Shown here piece by piece: positions 44,231-55,424 of a stretch of 64,000 nucleotides of DNA; within the stretch, counting starts at the first letter, position 1; the number at the start of each line of letters is the position of its first letter. The notes beneath the pieces were generated by a model. That model saw only the letters and a list, made by a program, of their open reading frames with translations, was not told the DNA's origin and did no database searches. The translations under genes were made by a program, and so were the position numbers. Where the stretch lies: assembly GCA_963921195.1 (NCBI GenBank), contig OY992540.1:59652844-59716843 (forward strand), written 5' to 3'. The stretch is from Pegoplata infirma (lineage: Eukaryota; Arthropoda; Insecta; Diptera; Anthomyiidae).

Positions 44231-45185
44231 TCTTTTTTTTTTGTTAATTTAAGATGTGTTTTTACTTTGTATCAAAAACGGCATTTTCAAACAATATGGA
44301 CTTAGCACCTTTTCACATTAAGCTTACGATATGTCCCAAAATAACAATTTATTTTACCCTCCCTGTATTGTATGTAAGTGAGGAGTTTTATGTTTTGTAA
44401 TGTTTGCATGTATCAACGATATACAGTTTTAGTTTTTTTTTTTTGCTTTGTATACAACATTTATTTTGACTTGAGATAAAAGTAAAAATAAAAAATGTTT
44501 GCCTATTATCTGCACATTGCGCAAAAGGGTCGTAATAGAAAAAGGCAGGCAGCAGCATATTTTTTTTTTGCATTATTGAATAAAAAGAAAATCATTGTAT
44601 GTACTTTAGAGAAAACCGGGGCGTAAAAAAAAAAAAAATAAACTGCAAGAATAAAGTACACGTACATTTTCTCTATTGGTATGTTTGTACTGCTGCATGT
44701 TTGTATGGATTTGTGTGTGTGTGTGTGTGTATGTTTCGTTTTTTTTTTCTATGACATGAAAAACTCAAGGCAGAAAACATTGCCCTTAATGGTCAACAAT
44801 TAAGTAGAAAAAAATAAAAGAACAACAACAAAACAACAACAATAGCAACAACAAAAAGAAAATGAGGTCACTTTCCGTATTTGACCGATATTTTTTTTTT
44901 ATGTATTAAAAATAGAAAAACACAACAACAAAAAATATAAATGATAAAACATTTATGGAAACCATTATATTAATTTCTGTTTTTTTTTTTGTTTTTTGTA
45001 CTCGTATTTTGTATTTTTGCGCTACAAACATAAATACTTAATTTACCTTTAATTAATATGGAGATTAAAAAAAATCATTAAACAAAACATAACCATAAAA
45101 TCAAAAGACATTTATGAAAAATAATCTAGTTAAGAAAAAAAGTCGGTCAAGATTGAAAAGTCCACTTATATATTAAAAGTAAAAT
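44231..45185. other. AT-rich single-copy-looking DNA
   Basis: Includes a (GT)n tract at about 44,712-44,731 and AACAACAA-rich sequence at 44,820-44,860. No element ends or protein features. Confidence 0.4.
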
Positions 45186-45189
45186 GCTT

Positions 45190-45309
45190 CTTCATAATGA
45201 TGAAACGCTTTCATCAGTTGCTGTCATCAATTTTGATGACAAATTTCAACATATTGAAGAAGCTTTTCCTTAATATGATGAAACATGGCATTAGAATTGA
45301 TGTAGCAAG
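45190..45309 (+). repeat. TGATGAC/GTCATCA phrase sequence, left part
   Basis: GTCATCAATTTTGATGAC and ATGATGAAAC motifs recur. Similar TGATGACAATATGTCAT phrases occur at 48,990-49,110. LINE copy 1 begins just to the right, so the methionine codons in this stretch (from 45197) are not the start of the LINE protein. Confidence 0.5.
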
Positions 45310-47689
45310 TAATGACACTTATAAATCCCCGGGACCTGATGGTATAATCCCGGCTGAGTTGCAGCAAGTGTCGGACTATATAGCCCCGTTGCTTTATAAT
45401 CTATACACAGCATGCATCAACTGGTCGTATATTCCTTTAACATGGAGGGATTCCAGAGTCGTCTTTGTCCCGAAGGCTGGCAAAAGTTCCCACACAGCTC
45501 CGAAGGATTTCAGACCAATTAGTCTGTCTTCTTTTTTGTTAAAGACAATGGAACGAATGATAGACTCATATTTGCGTAGAGTGATTGACCCGAGGTTGCT
45601 TTCGACAAAGCAACATGCATACAGCAAGGGTAAATCAACGGAAACAGCTCTGCATGAGCTCGTTGGTACCATCGAGAGATCGCTTTCGGTAAAGGAGTAC
45701 ACTATGGTGGCTTTTCTTTATATAGAGGGGGCTTTTAATAATGTCATCCCAGACTCAATAATTTTGGCATTGTCTGGTCTAGGAGAAAAGCGTGGGATCG
45801 TTTTGATGGTGGAAACCCTACTTGCCAATAGACGTATAACGTCTGAATTGGGAGCGTCCGTCATATCTCGATTTGTCAATATGGGCACACCACAAGCAGG
45901 TGCTCTTTCGCCGCTTCTTTGGAACCTGGCACTGAAGCACGTGGTTGTCATGTTGTCGCATGTGCTGACGATGTCGCGATAGCGGTAAAGGGGAAGCATC
46001 TGACAAAATTGAGGGACATTCTTCAGGGTTCTCTGGAAGATCTGTCTAAATGGGCAAGAGACTGTTGTCTAGGAGTTAATCCAAGTAAAACAGAGCTTGT
46101 TTTGTTTACAAGAAAAAATAAGATTCCTGCTTTTGATCCTATTTCTCTGGACGGCACTGAAATCACCTTCTCAGATGGAGCCAAGTATCTTGGAGTATTT
46201 CTAGATAGGAAGTTGAAATTCAGGCGTAATATTGAGGAACGGGTGAGAAAAGCAACGATTGCTTTATATTCCTGTAAAAGGGCCATTGGAAAACGATGGT
46301 GTTTTAGCCCTCAAGTCGTTCATTGGATCTATACAGCAGTGGTGCTTCCAATTTTGCTGTATGGAATCATTGTCTGGTGGCCTGCTTTAGAAACAAAAGC
46401 GAACTGTGTCTTTATCACGAAGGTACAGAGAATGGCGTCAATGTGCATCACTGGTGCTTTTTGTACTACACCTACGGCTGCGTTAGAAATCCTCCTTCAC
46501 ATGATACCATTGGACATATTGGGTAGGCAGTATGCGGCTGCGTCGGCAATTCGACTTAATAGCACGCTGCAATGGAGGAGCAGCGATTGTGGCCATAGTG
46601 CGATCTTGAAGAAGATAACAATACCACAAAATGTGGACTGTGCTCCCTCTTTGAGCCTCTTTGAGCGCCACTTAACCACTATGATACCATCCAGGGAGTC
46701 TTGGATGGGGGGCATTCCGGGTAGTGAGCCACCATAAATTTTTACACAGATGGATCGAGGCTGCACGAACAAGTGGGCTTTGGAGTCTATTCGGAAGAGC
46801 TTGGATTGAGCCTGGCTCGAAGATTGCCAGATCATTGCAGTGTTTACCAGGCGGAGATGCTGGCAATAAAGGAAGTGGCTGACTGGTTGAGCTGCAATGT
46901 CTTGTCTACAACCGCAGTCAACATCTATACTCACAGTCAAGCCGCTGTAAAGTCCCTGGATTCAATTTTTCTGAAAACAAGATCTGCCGTTAACTGCCGC
47001 ACGTCTTTAAATGAGATGGCCAAGCAGTTTAACATACGACTGATATGGGTCCCAGGGCACAGAGACATTCCAGGGAATTGCAAAGCCAATGAGCTTGCAA
47101 GACTAGGAACTACCTTACAGGTTCCAACAGAATTGGAATGTGTTTTTATGCCTCTAGAAATTTGCAAGCAACACCTACGGCTTTGTTCTGCGACGGAGAC
47201 TAATCAAAGATGGGCAAATGGATGGACGTGTCAGACAACACGACTGATTTGGCCTTCTCTTAATCAGGGGCGCACAAGTGAGCTAATATCGCTTCCAAGA
47301 GGAGAGATTTCGACGGTGGTTTCTATAATTACCGGACACTGTCTTATAGGGAAGCACGCAGAGCGGTTAAATGTGCCGTCGAATGACTTTTACCGAAGTT
47401 GCATGAATGAAGAGGAGTTGGAAACTATCGAACACTTTATTTGCCATTGCCCGGCACTTTCTAGTCAGAGACTTGCTTCACTGGGATCTAGGGAGCTGTA
47501 CGATCTTTCTGATTTGTCGGAAGTCAAAATTCAATATCTAAGGAGTTTCATAAGAAGCTCAAACTGGTTTAACGACAGGGACTAGTAGGGAAACCTATTA
47601 CGGTCCCGTGGTATCACAATGGACCTCAGAGTCTACGTGTGTTGACGTAAAACGTCAGCAGCCACTTACAACCTAACCTAATGACACTT
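45310..47689 (+). mobile_element. LINE copy 1, 5'-truncated, 11-bp TSD
   Basis: TAATGACACTT is repeated at 45310-45320 and 47679-47689. The element between them starts inside the RT domain and ends with the family 3' tail, TTACAACCTAACC. That is a normal 5'-truncated insertion by target-primed reverse transcription. The 3' hairpin TGACGTAAAACGTCA lies at 47643-47657. ORF1, the endonuclease and the RT N-terminus are absent. Confidence 0.9.
45321..47585 (+). pseudogene. LINE copy 1 RT-RNase H pseudogene
   Basis: Translates in three frames into a reverse transcriptase and a C-terminal RNase H, as in I/LOA-group non-LTR elements. RT landmarks are KSPGPDG at the truncation, FRPISLSSFLLKTMERMI, GTPQAGALSPLLW, CADDVAI, GVNPSKTELVLF and YLGVFLDRKLKF. 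RNase H landmarks are YQAEMLAIKE and WVPGHRDIPGNC. It is dead in several ways. The first catalytic Asp of the RT is Tyr (codon 45719-45721; copy 2 keeps Asp). The RNase H Asp in IYTHSQAA is His (46932-46934). KANELAR has Asn where copy 2 has Asp (47088-47090). A 22-bp deletion near 45,936 and a 1-bp deletion near 46,722 shift the frame. The I/LOA assignment rests on the RNase H and motif style, so it is tentative. Confidence 0.9.
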
Positions 47690-47890
47690 TTTATCATGTC
47701 ATGAAAACATGTCTTTAATTTTCCTTGCAATTTTTTAGGAGAGGACATATTACACATTTCTGAGGCAAGAAAATTTAGTTTTGGAATACAGAATTTCATT
47801 AAAATAAAAAAAAAAAATACAAATTCTTGAAAAAGTTTAAAAGTTCTGAAATATTTCTAAGTTTCGGACACACCAAATTTTTTTGTATTT
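47690..47890. other. Flank between LINE copy 1 and a DINE
   Basis: TATCATGTCATGAAAACATG directly after the TSD resembles the TGATGAC phrase on the left side, so the LINE appears to have split that repeat. The rest is AT-rich. Confidence 0.4.
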
Positions 47891-47892
47891 TT

Positions 47893-48855
47893 ATACCCTC
47901 TACTCTGATAGAGGGTATATATAAGTTTGTCATTCCGTTTGTAACACATCGAAATATTGGTATAGGACCCCATAAAGTATATATATTCATGATCCTCGAT
48001 CGATTTTAAGTCGATCTAGCGATGTCCGTCCGTCCGTCTGTCTGTCCGTAGAAAACACGCTAACTTTTGAAACACTTTACAGAGGCTACTAAAGTTTGGC
48101 ACATATGTTGGTCATTAACCTGGTCAGCCAAATCGATCCAGTGGTTCAAAAGTTATGAGCAAAAGAGTAAATTTCAGCAAGGGTGTTTCGCGAATTTACG
48201 AGACTAAAAACACGATAACTTTCGAATGACAATAATGAGACTGCTGAAGCTTGACATGTATCTTTGCCATTCCCCAGTTCTATTTGGTATTAAATTTCAG
48301 CTCAATGGGTCTAGTGATTCAAAAGTTATAAGCAAAACCCTGAGTTTCAGATTAGTTTCATATTAAATGCCACCTGTTTAACAAGTTTTAAAAGCATTGG
48401 TGGTAACTTAACAATGATTTTCAAACTTGTTTAGTTTTAAAGCAATGCTTTTTAAGCATGTATAGTTTTAAAAGCATTGGTAACTTTATAATTATACTCG
48501 AAAAAAATTTCACCCTCAAAAAAAATTTTACACTCAAAAAAATTTTACACGCAAAAATAATTTAGTTTTTTTTTACAAAAATTGCAATATTTTGTGAACA
48601 TACGTACGTGCATTCACTCAGAAATATTTTTATATAAAAAAAAACATTGCACTCGAAAAAAATTTTACACTCAGAAAAAAATTAGTAATTTTTTTTTTTT
48701 TTTAAATGACAAACAAAGAGTTTTTTACTCAAAATAAAATATTTCTAATCAAAATTGTTAATTTTGTTTACGTTAAAAAATGCACTATCCTTTAAAAAAT
48801 GCCTTGTGGAGGGTATTCATAGAGTCGGCAAAGTCGAATTTAACTTTTCTACTTG
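47893..48855 (+). mobile_element. DINE-1/mini-me-like element, complete copy
   Basis: Starts ATACCCTCTACTCTGATAGA (hairpin with GAGGGTAT). It contains the core at 47,930-48,005, the (GTCC/GTCT)n tract at about 48,025-48,050, and tandem TTTTACACTCAAAAAA motifs. It ends AGTCGAATTTAACTTTTCTA then CTTGT. T lies on both sides, as for Helentron-type T-T insertion. No coding sequence. Confidence 0.8.
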
Positions 48856-48984
48856 TTTTTTTTTGCGTTTTTATAAAAAAAATCATTAAAAATGCTTTAA
48901 GAACAAAAAAAGTTCTAAGTCGCGGACACAAATTTTTTTCTCTTCATATTGATCAAAAGTTACATCAATATGATAAAATGTTTA

Positions 48985-49130
48985 ATTAATTTTCGTCCAA
49001 TGTAACGCATCATCAATATGAATTTATGAAGAATTGTCATCAGTATGATAACACTGTTTTATCAATTTTGACGATTTTGATGATGATATGTCAATGTATT
49101 GATGACAATATGTCATTAAAATTGATTGAA
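48985..49130 (+). repeat. TGATGACAAT phrase cluster
   Basis: TCATCAATATG, GTCATCAGTATGAT, TGATGATGATATGTCA and TGATGACAATATGTCATT are packed in 140 bp. Related to 45,190-45,309. The ends are unclear. Confidence 0.5.
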
Positions 49131-49139
49131 AGTAGACTC

Positions 49140-50060
49140 AAAATCTGAACACAAAAATGTTTGGCAATTTTTTTCGTTTCAGAGTAAAAAGATTACACCG
49201 CCCAACAAATCGAAGGCTTTTGGCTCCGGTTTGAAGTTTTACATAAAGTTTTTAAAGATTTTGACTCGCTGGCTCCAAATCCTTGCTCCAAATTTTTCCA
49301 TCACGTCTAGAATTTTAATTATTCGCGATTGAAAATACGAAAAAACGCCATTTTTGCCATTTTTGAATGCCTGCTCAGCAGCCACTGGTTGGAATAAAAA
49401 TTTGGTATAAAGAATTGAACTATGATCTCAAAAATATGATCAAAAAAATTTGAAGTTGTTGCACTATTATTGGCCAAACATGCATTTTAAAAAACACTGT
49501 CAAAAAAATTAGAAAAAGCACAAACACAAACCAATTTTGATGATCAATCTTTTCTGCGATGAGCTCAAAATTTAGGAAAAAATTCATTATTTCTTATTGA
49601 ATTTTAAACCCATTAAAGATATCTTCCGGTTTATACAAAAAATAACACAGAAAATCTAATTTTGTTAAATATTTATTTTTTTGGAGTTTTTCTTTGAAAA
49701 ATATCAAAAAACTAAATGTAAATTTTACAAAAATGTTAATTTTAACAGTATCATTTTAAAACGCAAGTAAAACCCAACCAAGCGTAATAATGTGAAACAA
49801 ATTGTGTTCTATGTTGGAGACCATAGACAAATAATACTTTTGCGCTTTATACCAGATTTGTATTCCACTGAATGGCTGCTGTGCAGGCTTTCAAATAATG
49901 CAAAAATCGTATTTTTCGCATTTTCAACCGTGAATAACTAAAAATCTTGGCGTGAAGGGAAAATTTGAAGAACAGATTTGGAATCAGGAGATCAAAGTCT
50001 ACTAAAATTGATCATCAGAATTCAAACCGGAAATGAGTGTTGAGCGGTGATTAATGGTTA
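49140..50060. mobile_element. Diverged long-armed inverted repeat
   Basis: TGCCTGCTCAGCAGCCACTG (near 49,370) and its inverse near 49,875 (CTGAATGGCTGCTGTGCAGG) lie in arms that pair through GCGATTGAAAATACGAAAAA and GGTATAAAG as well. The arms are only roughly 75-80% alike by eye and the ends are not sharp. It may be an old foldback element. Confidence 0.5.
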
Positions 50061-50522
50061 ATGGTTTTATAAAAAAAAAATTAAGAGATTCTCTAAGTTC
50101 TGAAAAAAAAAATTTCTAATTCCCCGACATAGAGTAAAATGCTGCGTTTTGAGTAAAAAACATACATTTTTCGACATACTTATTCAAAATTTTGGAAAAT
50201 TGATTGAATAAAGGTAGAAAAATTAAGAAAAATAAAAAATAATTACAAATTTATGAAAATTCACAAATGTTAGAAAAATATCCGGGTGAGTTTTTTTTTT
50301 GGATAACCAAGCCAGCTCACGAAGGATACCTTTTTATCAGACACGATCTTTTATTTGCCCACGCTCAGTAACGCTCACGTGAATATCGTGTCCGTGATTA
50401 AATTTTTTTCTATATCTTAGGTTATGTTAGGTTAGGTTGTAAGTGTGTGCTGACGTTTTACGTCAACACACGTAGACTCTGAGGTCCATTGTGATACCAC
50501 GGGACCGTAATAGGTTTCCCTA

Positions 50523-52224
50523 CTAGTCCCTGTCGTTAAACCAGTTCGAGCTTCTTATGAAACTCCTTAGATATTGAATTTTGACTTCCGACAAATCAGA
50601 AAGATCGTACAGCTCCCTAGATCCCAGTGAAGCAAGTCTCTGACTAGAAAGTGCCGGGCAATGGCAAATAAAGTGTTCGATAGTTTCCAACTCCTCTTCA
50701 TTCATGCAACTTCGGTAAAAGTCATTCGACGGCACATTTAACCGCTCTGTGTGCTTCCCTATAAGACAGTGTCCGGTAATTATAGAAACCACCGTCGAAA
50801 TCTCTCCTCTTGGAAGCGATATCAGCTCACTTGTGCGCCCCTGATTAAGAGAAGGCCAAATCAGTCGTGTTGTCTGACACGTCCATCCATTTGCCCATCT
50901 TTGATTAGTCTCCGTCGCAGAACAAAGCCGTAGGTTTTGCTTGCAAGTTTCTAGAGGCATACCAACACATTCCAATTCTGTTGGAACCTGTAAGGTAGTT
51001 CCTAGTCTTGCAAGCTCATCGGCTTTGCAATTCCCTGGAATGTCTCTGTGTGAGTCGTATGTTAAACTGCTTGGCCATCTCATTTAAAGACGTGCGGCAG
51101 TTAACGGCAGATCTTGTTTTCAGACACATTGAATCCAGGGACTTGACCGCGGCTTGACTGTCAGTATAGATGTTGACTGCGGTTGTAGACAAGACATTGT
51201 AGCTCAACCAGTCAGCCACTTCCTTTATTGCCAGCATCTCTGCCTGGTAAACATTGCAATGATATGGCAATCTTCGAGCCAGACTGAATCCAAGCTCTTC
51301 CGAATAGACTCCAAAGCCCACTTGTTCGTGCAGCCTTGATCCATCTGTGTAAAAATTTATGGTGGCTCCACTACCCGGAATGTCCCCCATCCAAGACTCC
51401 CTGAATAGTATCATAGTGGTAAAGTGGCGCTCAAAGAGGCTCAAAGAGGGAGCACAGTCCACATTTTGTGGTATTGTTATCTTCTTCAAGATCGCGCTAT
51501 GGCCACAATCGCTGCTCCTCCATTGCAGCGTGCTATTAAGTCGAATTGCCGACGCAGCCGCATACTGCCAACCCAATATGTCCAATGGTATCAGGTGCAG
51601 GAGGATTTCTAATGAAGCCGTAGGTGTAGTACGAAGAGCACCAGTGATGCACATCGACGCCATTCTCTGAACCTTCGTGGTAAAGACACAGTTCGCTTTT
51701 GTTTCTAAAGCAGGCCACCAGACAATAGTTCCATACAGCAAAATTGGACGCACCACTGCTGTATAGATCCAATGAACGACTTGAGGGCTAAAACCCCATC
51801 GTTTTCCAATGGCCCTTTTACAGGAATATAAAGCAATGGTTGTTTTTCTCAACCGTTCATCAATATAACGCCTGAAATTCAACTTGCTATCTAGAAATAC
51901 TCCAATATACTTGGCTCTATCTGAGATGGTGATTTCAGTGCCGTCCAGAGAAAAGGATCAAAAGCGGGAATCTTAATTTTCCTTGTAAACAAAACAAGCT
52001 CTGTTTTACTTGGATTAACTCCTAGACCACAGTCTGTTGCCCATTTAGACAGATCTTTCAGAGAACCCTGAAGAATGTCCCTCAATGTTGGCAGATGCTT
52101 CCCCTTTACCGTTATCGCGACATCGTCAGCATATGCGATTACATGACAATCACGTGCTTTTAAAGATAGTAGCATTGAATTCAGTGCCAGGTCCCAAAGA
52201 AGCGGCGAAAGAACAACTCCTTGT
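50523..52224 (-). pseudogene. LINE copy 2 RT-RNase H pseudogene, 3' section
   Basis: On the minus strand it encodes YADDVAI, GVNPSKTELVLF, FSPQVVHWIYTAVV, then RNase H with NFYTDGS, YQAEMLAIKE, IYTDSQAAVKS and KADELAR. The active-site Asp residues lost in copy 1 are kept here. Lesions: a 1-bp deletion near 51,945 shifts the frame before the YLGVF motif. A 14-bp deletion near 51,055 removes the IWVPGH block with the RNase H His. The rest, up to RSSNWFNDRD, matches copy 1 closely. Confidence 0.9.
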
Positions 52225-52593
52225 GGTGTGCCCAGACCTTTGAAGATTTAATTCCCTAATTCAATTTATTAAATCTGATTTAAGATAATTGAATTAATTC
52301 CCTGTTTCTATAAATCGAAAAGAATTAATTCATTATTTAAATCACTTAATTTCATTGCAAAGAATTAATTCGTTGATTTGAATCAATTGAATTAATACAT
52401 TTTGATTTGAATCAACTGATTCAAATCACTTGATTTGAATCAACTGATTCAAATCACTTTTGATTCAAATCAACTGATTCAAATCACTTTTGATTCAAAT
52501 CAACTGATTCAAATCACTTTTGGTTTGAATCAACTTGATTTAAACTTTTTCACTTAAATCAAACACTAAAAATGCACATTATAAAAATCTTAT

Positions 52594-53247
52594 CATGTCT
52601 GATTGCGTTAAATTCATTGGAATATCGTCAATTTTAAACACACCACGCCATCAATAAACAACACTCCAAATTGTACAGTATTATTAAATGTGTATCTTTA
52701 GTCTAGAGATGGGCGCTGGTCACGTGATTTGCGTGATTCACGTGAATCACGCGTGAGTGTGAGTGATTTTCATTTCAATCACGTGATTGTGAGTGATCGT
52801 GATTTGAAAAAAACCTGAGCGAGTGATTAGTGAGTTAGTCATTTATTTTTTGCGTGAGTCTGCGTGATTATATTTTTTGATTTGCCCAATTTTTTTTAAA
52901 TTTTTCTAAAAAATTTTTTTCATGTCTGATTGCGTTAAATTCATTGGAATATCGTCAATTTTAAACACACCACGCCATCAATAAACAACACTCCAAATTG
53001 TACAGTATTATTAAATGTGTATCTTTAGTCTAGAGATGGGCGCTGGTCACGTGATTTGCGTGATTCACGTGAATCACGCGTGAGTGTGAGTGATTTTCAT
53101 TTCAATCACGTGATTGTTAGTGATCGTGATTTGAAAAAAACCTGAGCGAGTGATTAGTGAGTTAGTCATTTATTTTTTGCGTGAGTCTGCGTGATTAGAT
53201 TTTTTGATTTGCACAATTTTTTGATTTGCCCAATTTTTTTAAAATTT
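52594..53247 (+). repeat. 327-bp near-perfect tandem duplication
   Basis: CATGTCTGATTGCGTTAAAT begins both copies, at 52594 and 52921. Only a few differences are visible. The unit spans hAT interior plus the start of the inner MITE, so the left TSD CTTTAGTC of that MITE also appears twice (52696-52703, 53023-53030). Confidence 0.9.
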
Positions 53248-53504
53248 TTCTAAAAAATTTTTTTTTCGAGTTTTTTTTTTTTTGGTAAGAAAATTTTATT
53301 GCGTGAGTAGATTTTGCGTGGCTCACGCGTGAGCGTGATTGAATCTGGCGTGAGTCACGCGTGAGTGTGAGTAAGTTTTTTATTACTCACGTGAATAGTG
53401 AGTGAGCGTGAGTAAAAAAATATTGCGTGAGGGATTAGTGAGTGATCCGATTATTTTTTGCGTTAGTGAGTGTGAGTCAAAATCCACTCACGCGCCTATC
53501 TTTA
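53031..53504. mobile_element. CACG-rich hAT-type MITE inside the hAT element
   Basis: The ends are TAGAGATGGGCGC and GCGCCTATCTTTA (inverse, two mismatches). The 8-bp TSD is CTTTAGTC at 53023-53030 and 53505-53512. The interior is built of GTGATTCACGTGAATCACGC and GAGTGTGAGTGA. It belongs with 42944-43189 and the split MITE at 50,276/54,491. Confidence 0.8.
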
Positions 53505-53512
53505 CTTTAGTC

Positions 53513-53840
53513 AATAACGAATTTGGCTCTTCAGCATAAAAATAACTTTTAACACAAAAACAATGAATTACATATTTATTATACACATACATTTCCATTA
53601 TATCGAAAAGTCGTGCATTATCCCACCCTTAATGTATATGTGCAAATTAATAAATGTTATATTAAAGCAATGTCTTGCATTTTTGTGATTCCTATGCATG
53701 CATAGGCTAAAAAATGCTGCCAATAAAATGTACACTATAAAATTCTGTTGCTTTGACTTTTTGCTTGCTACTACCGCACAAGAATATATGTTATAGTATG
53801 TGTGTGTGTGTGTAAAGTAAATACTTTGATTTAAGAAACA
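53513..53840. other. hAT element interior, right side
   Basis: AT-rich with a (GT)n tract at 53,801-53,812. No transposase signature. Confidence 0.5.
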
Positions 53841-54186
53841 AATGTTTAAATCAACTGAATCAAAACATTTTTGATTTGAATCAATTGATTTGAATCAAAT
53901 TGATTTGAATCAATTGATTTGAATCAAATTGATTTGAATCAATTGATTTGAATCAATTGATTTGAATCAAGTGAATTAATTCTTTGTTGATTTGAATCAA
54001 GTTGATTTGAATCTTTATTTAAACAGGAATTAAACAAAAAATTAGTTAATTCTTTCAACAAAAAGTTGAAATTAATTCTTTTGAATCAAATCATCAAGAA
54101 TTAATTCCTTGATTTATTAATATGAATTAATCTTTTTGCGAATCAAATCAAAAAGTGAATTAATTCTTCAAAGGTCTGGGTGTGCC

Positions 54187-54406
54187 CCTATTGACAAATC
54201 GAGATATGACGGACGCTCCCAATTCAGTCGTTATACGTCTATTGGCAAGTAGGTTTTCCACCATTAAAACGATCCCACGCTTTACTCCCAGACCAGACAA
54301 TGCCAAGTTTATCGAGTCCGGGATGACATTATTAAAAGCCTCCTCTATATCAAGAAAGGCCACCATGGTGTACTCCTTTACCGAAAGCGATCTCTCGATG
54401 GTACCG
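54187..54406 (-). pseudogene. LINE copy 2 RT pseudogene, 5' section
   Basis: Encodes TIERSLSVKEYTMVAFLDIE, then EAFNNV, with the catalytic Asp present, followed by GLGVKRGIVLMVENLLANR and SRFVNRGTP, where the hAT element breaks the gene in motif B. The upstream residues on this frame (from 54474) come from the MITE, not from the LINE. Confidence 0.9.
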
Positions 54407-54499
54407 TTTCTATATCTTACGTGATTAAATTTTTTCCTTCGTGAGCATGCGTGATCGTCAAAAAAAAAAAACACTCACGATCCCATCTATATTTTAAAC

Positions 54500-54710
54500 A
54501 TTTCTTAAGAGTTAATATTACTCATACGCATGCGTAATATACCCCATTATTGTAAAATATAAGCATAGTGCAATGTTCAATGGCATGTTTTTTGATAAAT
54601 AAAGTTTTTAAAAAATTCAGAACTTCTTCTGAAAATTATACAGTTTTTTTTTTTTAATCGATAGCCCATACAAAAATCTAAAAAAATATTTTAAAGACTT
54701 CAATGTGTAA
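54500..54710 (+). repeat. Foldback family A variant, right arm fragment
   Basis: TTAATATTACTCATACGCAT, TATACCCCATTATTG, GCATAGTGCAATGTTCAA and CGATAGCCCATACAAAAATC match 43,205-43,495. Confidence 0.65.
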
Positions 54711-55420
54711 CTGAAGTTTTATTTATTTCGGTTTGAGTCCATATTAATTATTTCTGAGAAATAATTATTTTTGTTGTACAATGAGAAAATCTGAAAAAAT
54801 TAATTGACAACACAGGTTAAGTGGAGATGTCGACAGCACTTTTTTGTAAAAAGTAATGTCGTGATATTGAAAAAAATATCGCGACACGCCATTTTTGTAA
54901 AAAGTGCTCGATCGAAGATTTTAGTTTTTGTTGCTAATTTTTTTTTAAAACATCCCAAATACATATTCCAAAACAATAAGTTATTCGCACTTTTAGGTAA
55001 CAGCTGGCTGGGACCAGCCGTTCACCGTGCTGTGTTATTGATAGATTTCCTGATAGATAAGAAAATAATAAAATTTAATAAATATTTAAAAAATTGATCA
55101 GATTTTTATTTATTTGTTAACATAAATATGTTTATATATTTTTATCTATATGTATATAAAATGACATAGATATGAAAGCAATAAAAAAATATAAAAACAC
55201 ATATGTCTACAAACAAAAAAAAAAGAAATTATGTGGTTATTTGTAAAATATCAACCAATATCTATAAAAATTTTTGGCATATTTTTGTTTTTCATTTTGA
55301 GAACAAAAAAAAATGCAAAAAAAGCATTACATCATTTGACGATAAATCATTGTTAATTGCACACTAGAGAGAAAGAATATGTTCAAAATCCTTTTGTTTA
55401 TCTTTTTGCCAAGTTGACTA
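54711..55420. other. AT-rich DNA, no gene recognised
   Basis: A 97-codon plus frame (54804-55097) has no recognised domain. GGAGATGTCGACAGC at 54,833 recurs near 57,464 (GGGGATGTCGACAGC), so this part is probably repeat. Confidence 0.35.
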
Positions 55421-55424
55421 TATA

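Larger units (their letters stand above)
52225..54186. mobile_element. hAT-type non-autonomous element with 8-bp TSD
   Basis: GGTGTGCC is repeated at 52225-52232 and 54179-54186. The 1946-bp element between them begins CAGACCTTTGAAGA and ends with the exact inverse. LINE copy 1 shows the uninterrupted target. Subterminal regions (52,240-52,560; 53,840-54,170) are dense with TTGATTTGAATCAA and GAATTAATTC, as is usual for hAT ends. There is no transposase. The middle carries a second MITE and a 327-bp tandem duplication. Confidence 0.9.
50407..54419 (-). mobile_element. LINE copy 2, 5'-truncated, 13-bp TSD, interrupted
   Basis: TTTCTATATCTTA at 50407-50419 and 54407-54419 is a perfect 13-bp duplication. 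The LINE (50420-54406, minus strand) ends with the tail AACCTAACCTAACATAACC and the hairpin TGACGTTTTACGTCA at 50451-50465. Homology to copy 1 stops at GGTACC on the 5' side. A 1946-bp hAT element occupies 52233-54178, so the LINE itself is about 2.0 kb. Confidence 0.9.
50276..54491. mobile_element. CACG-rich MITE split by LINE copy 2
   Basis: The outer parts, 50,276-50,419 and 54,407-54,491, match the two halves of 42944-43189. They include GCTCACGAAGGA and CACGCTCACGTGA on the left and GAGCATGCGTGATCGTC and CACTCACGATC on the right. Outer borders are approximate. LINE copy 2 inserted at TTTCTATATCTTA. Confidence 0.6.

Noticed and set aside
45197..45320. N-terminal part of a LINE protein
   Set aside because: It lies outside the TSD and is built of the TGATGAC phrase repeat.
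46483..46940. Minus-strand frames of 62-147 codons opposite the LINE
   Set aside because: They are shadows of the LINE coding strand and recur opposite copy 2 for the same reason.
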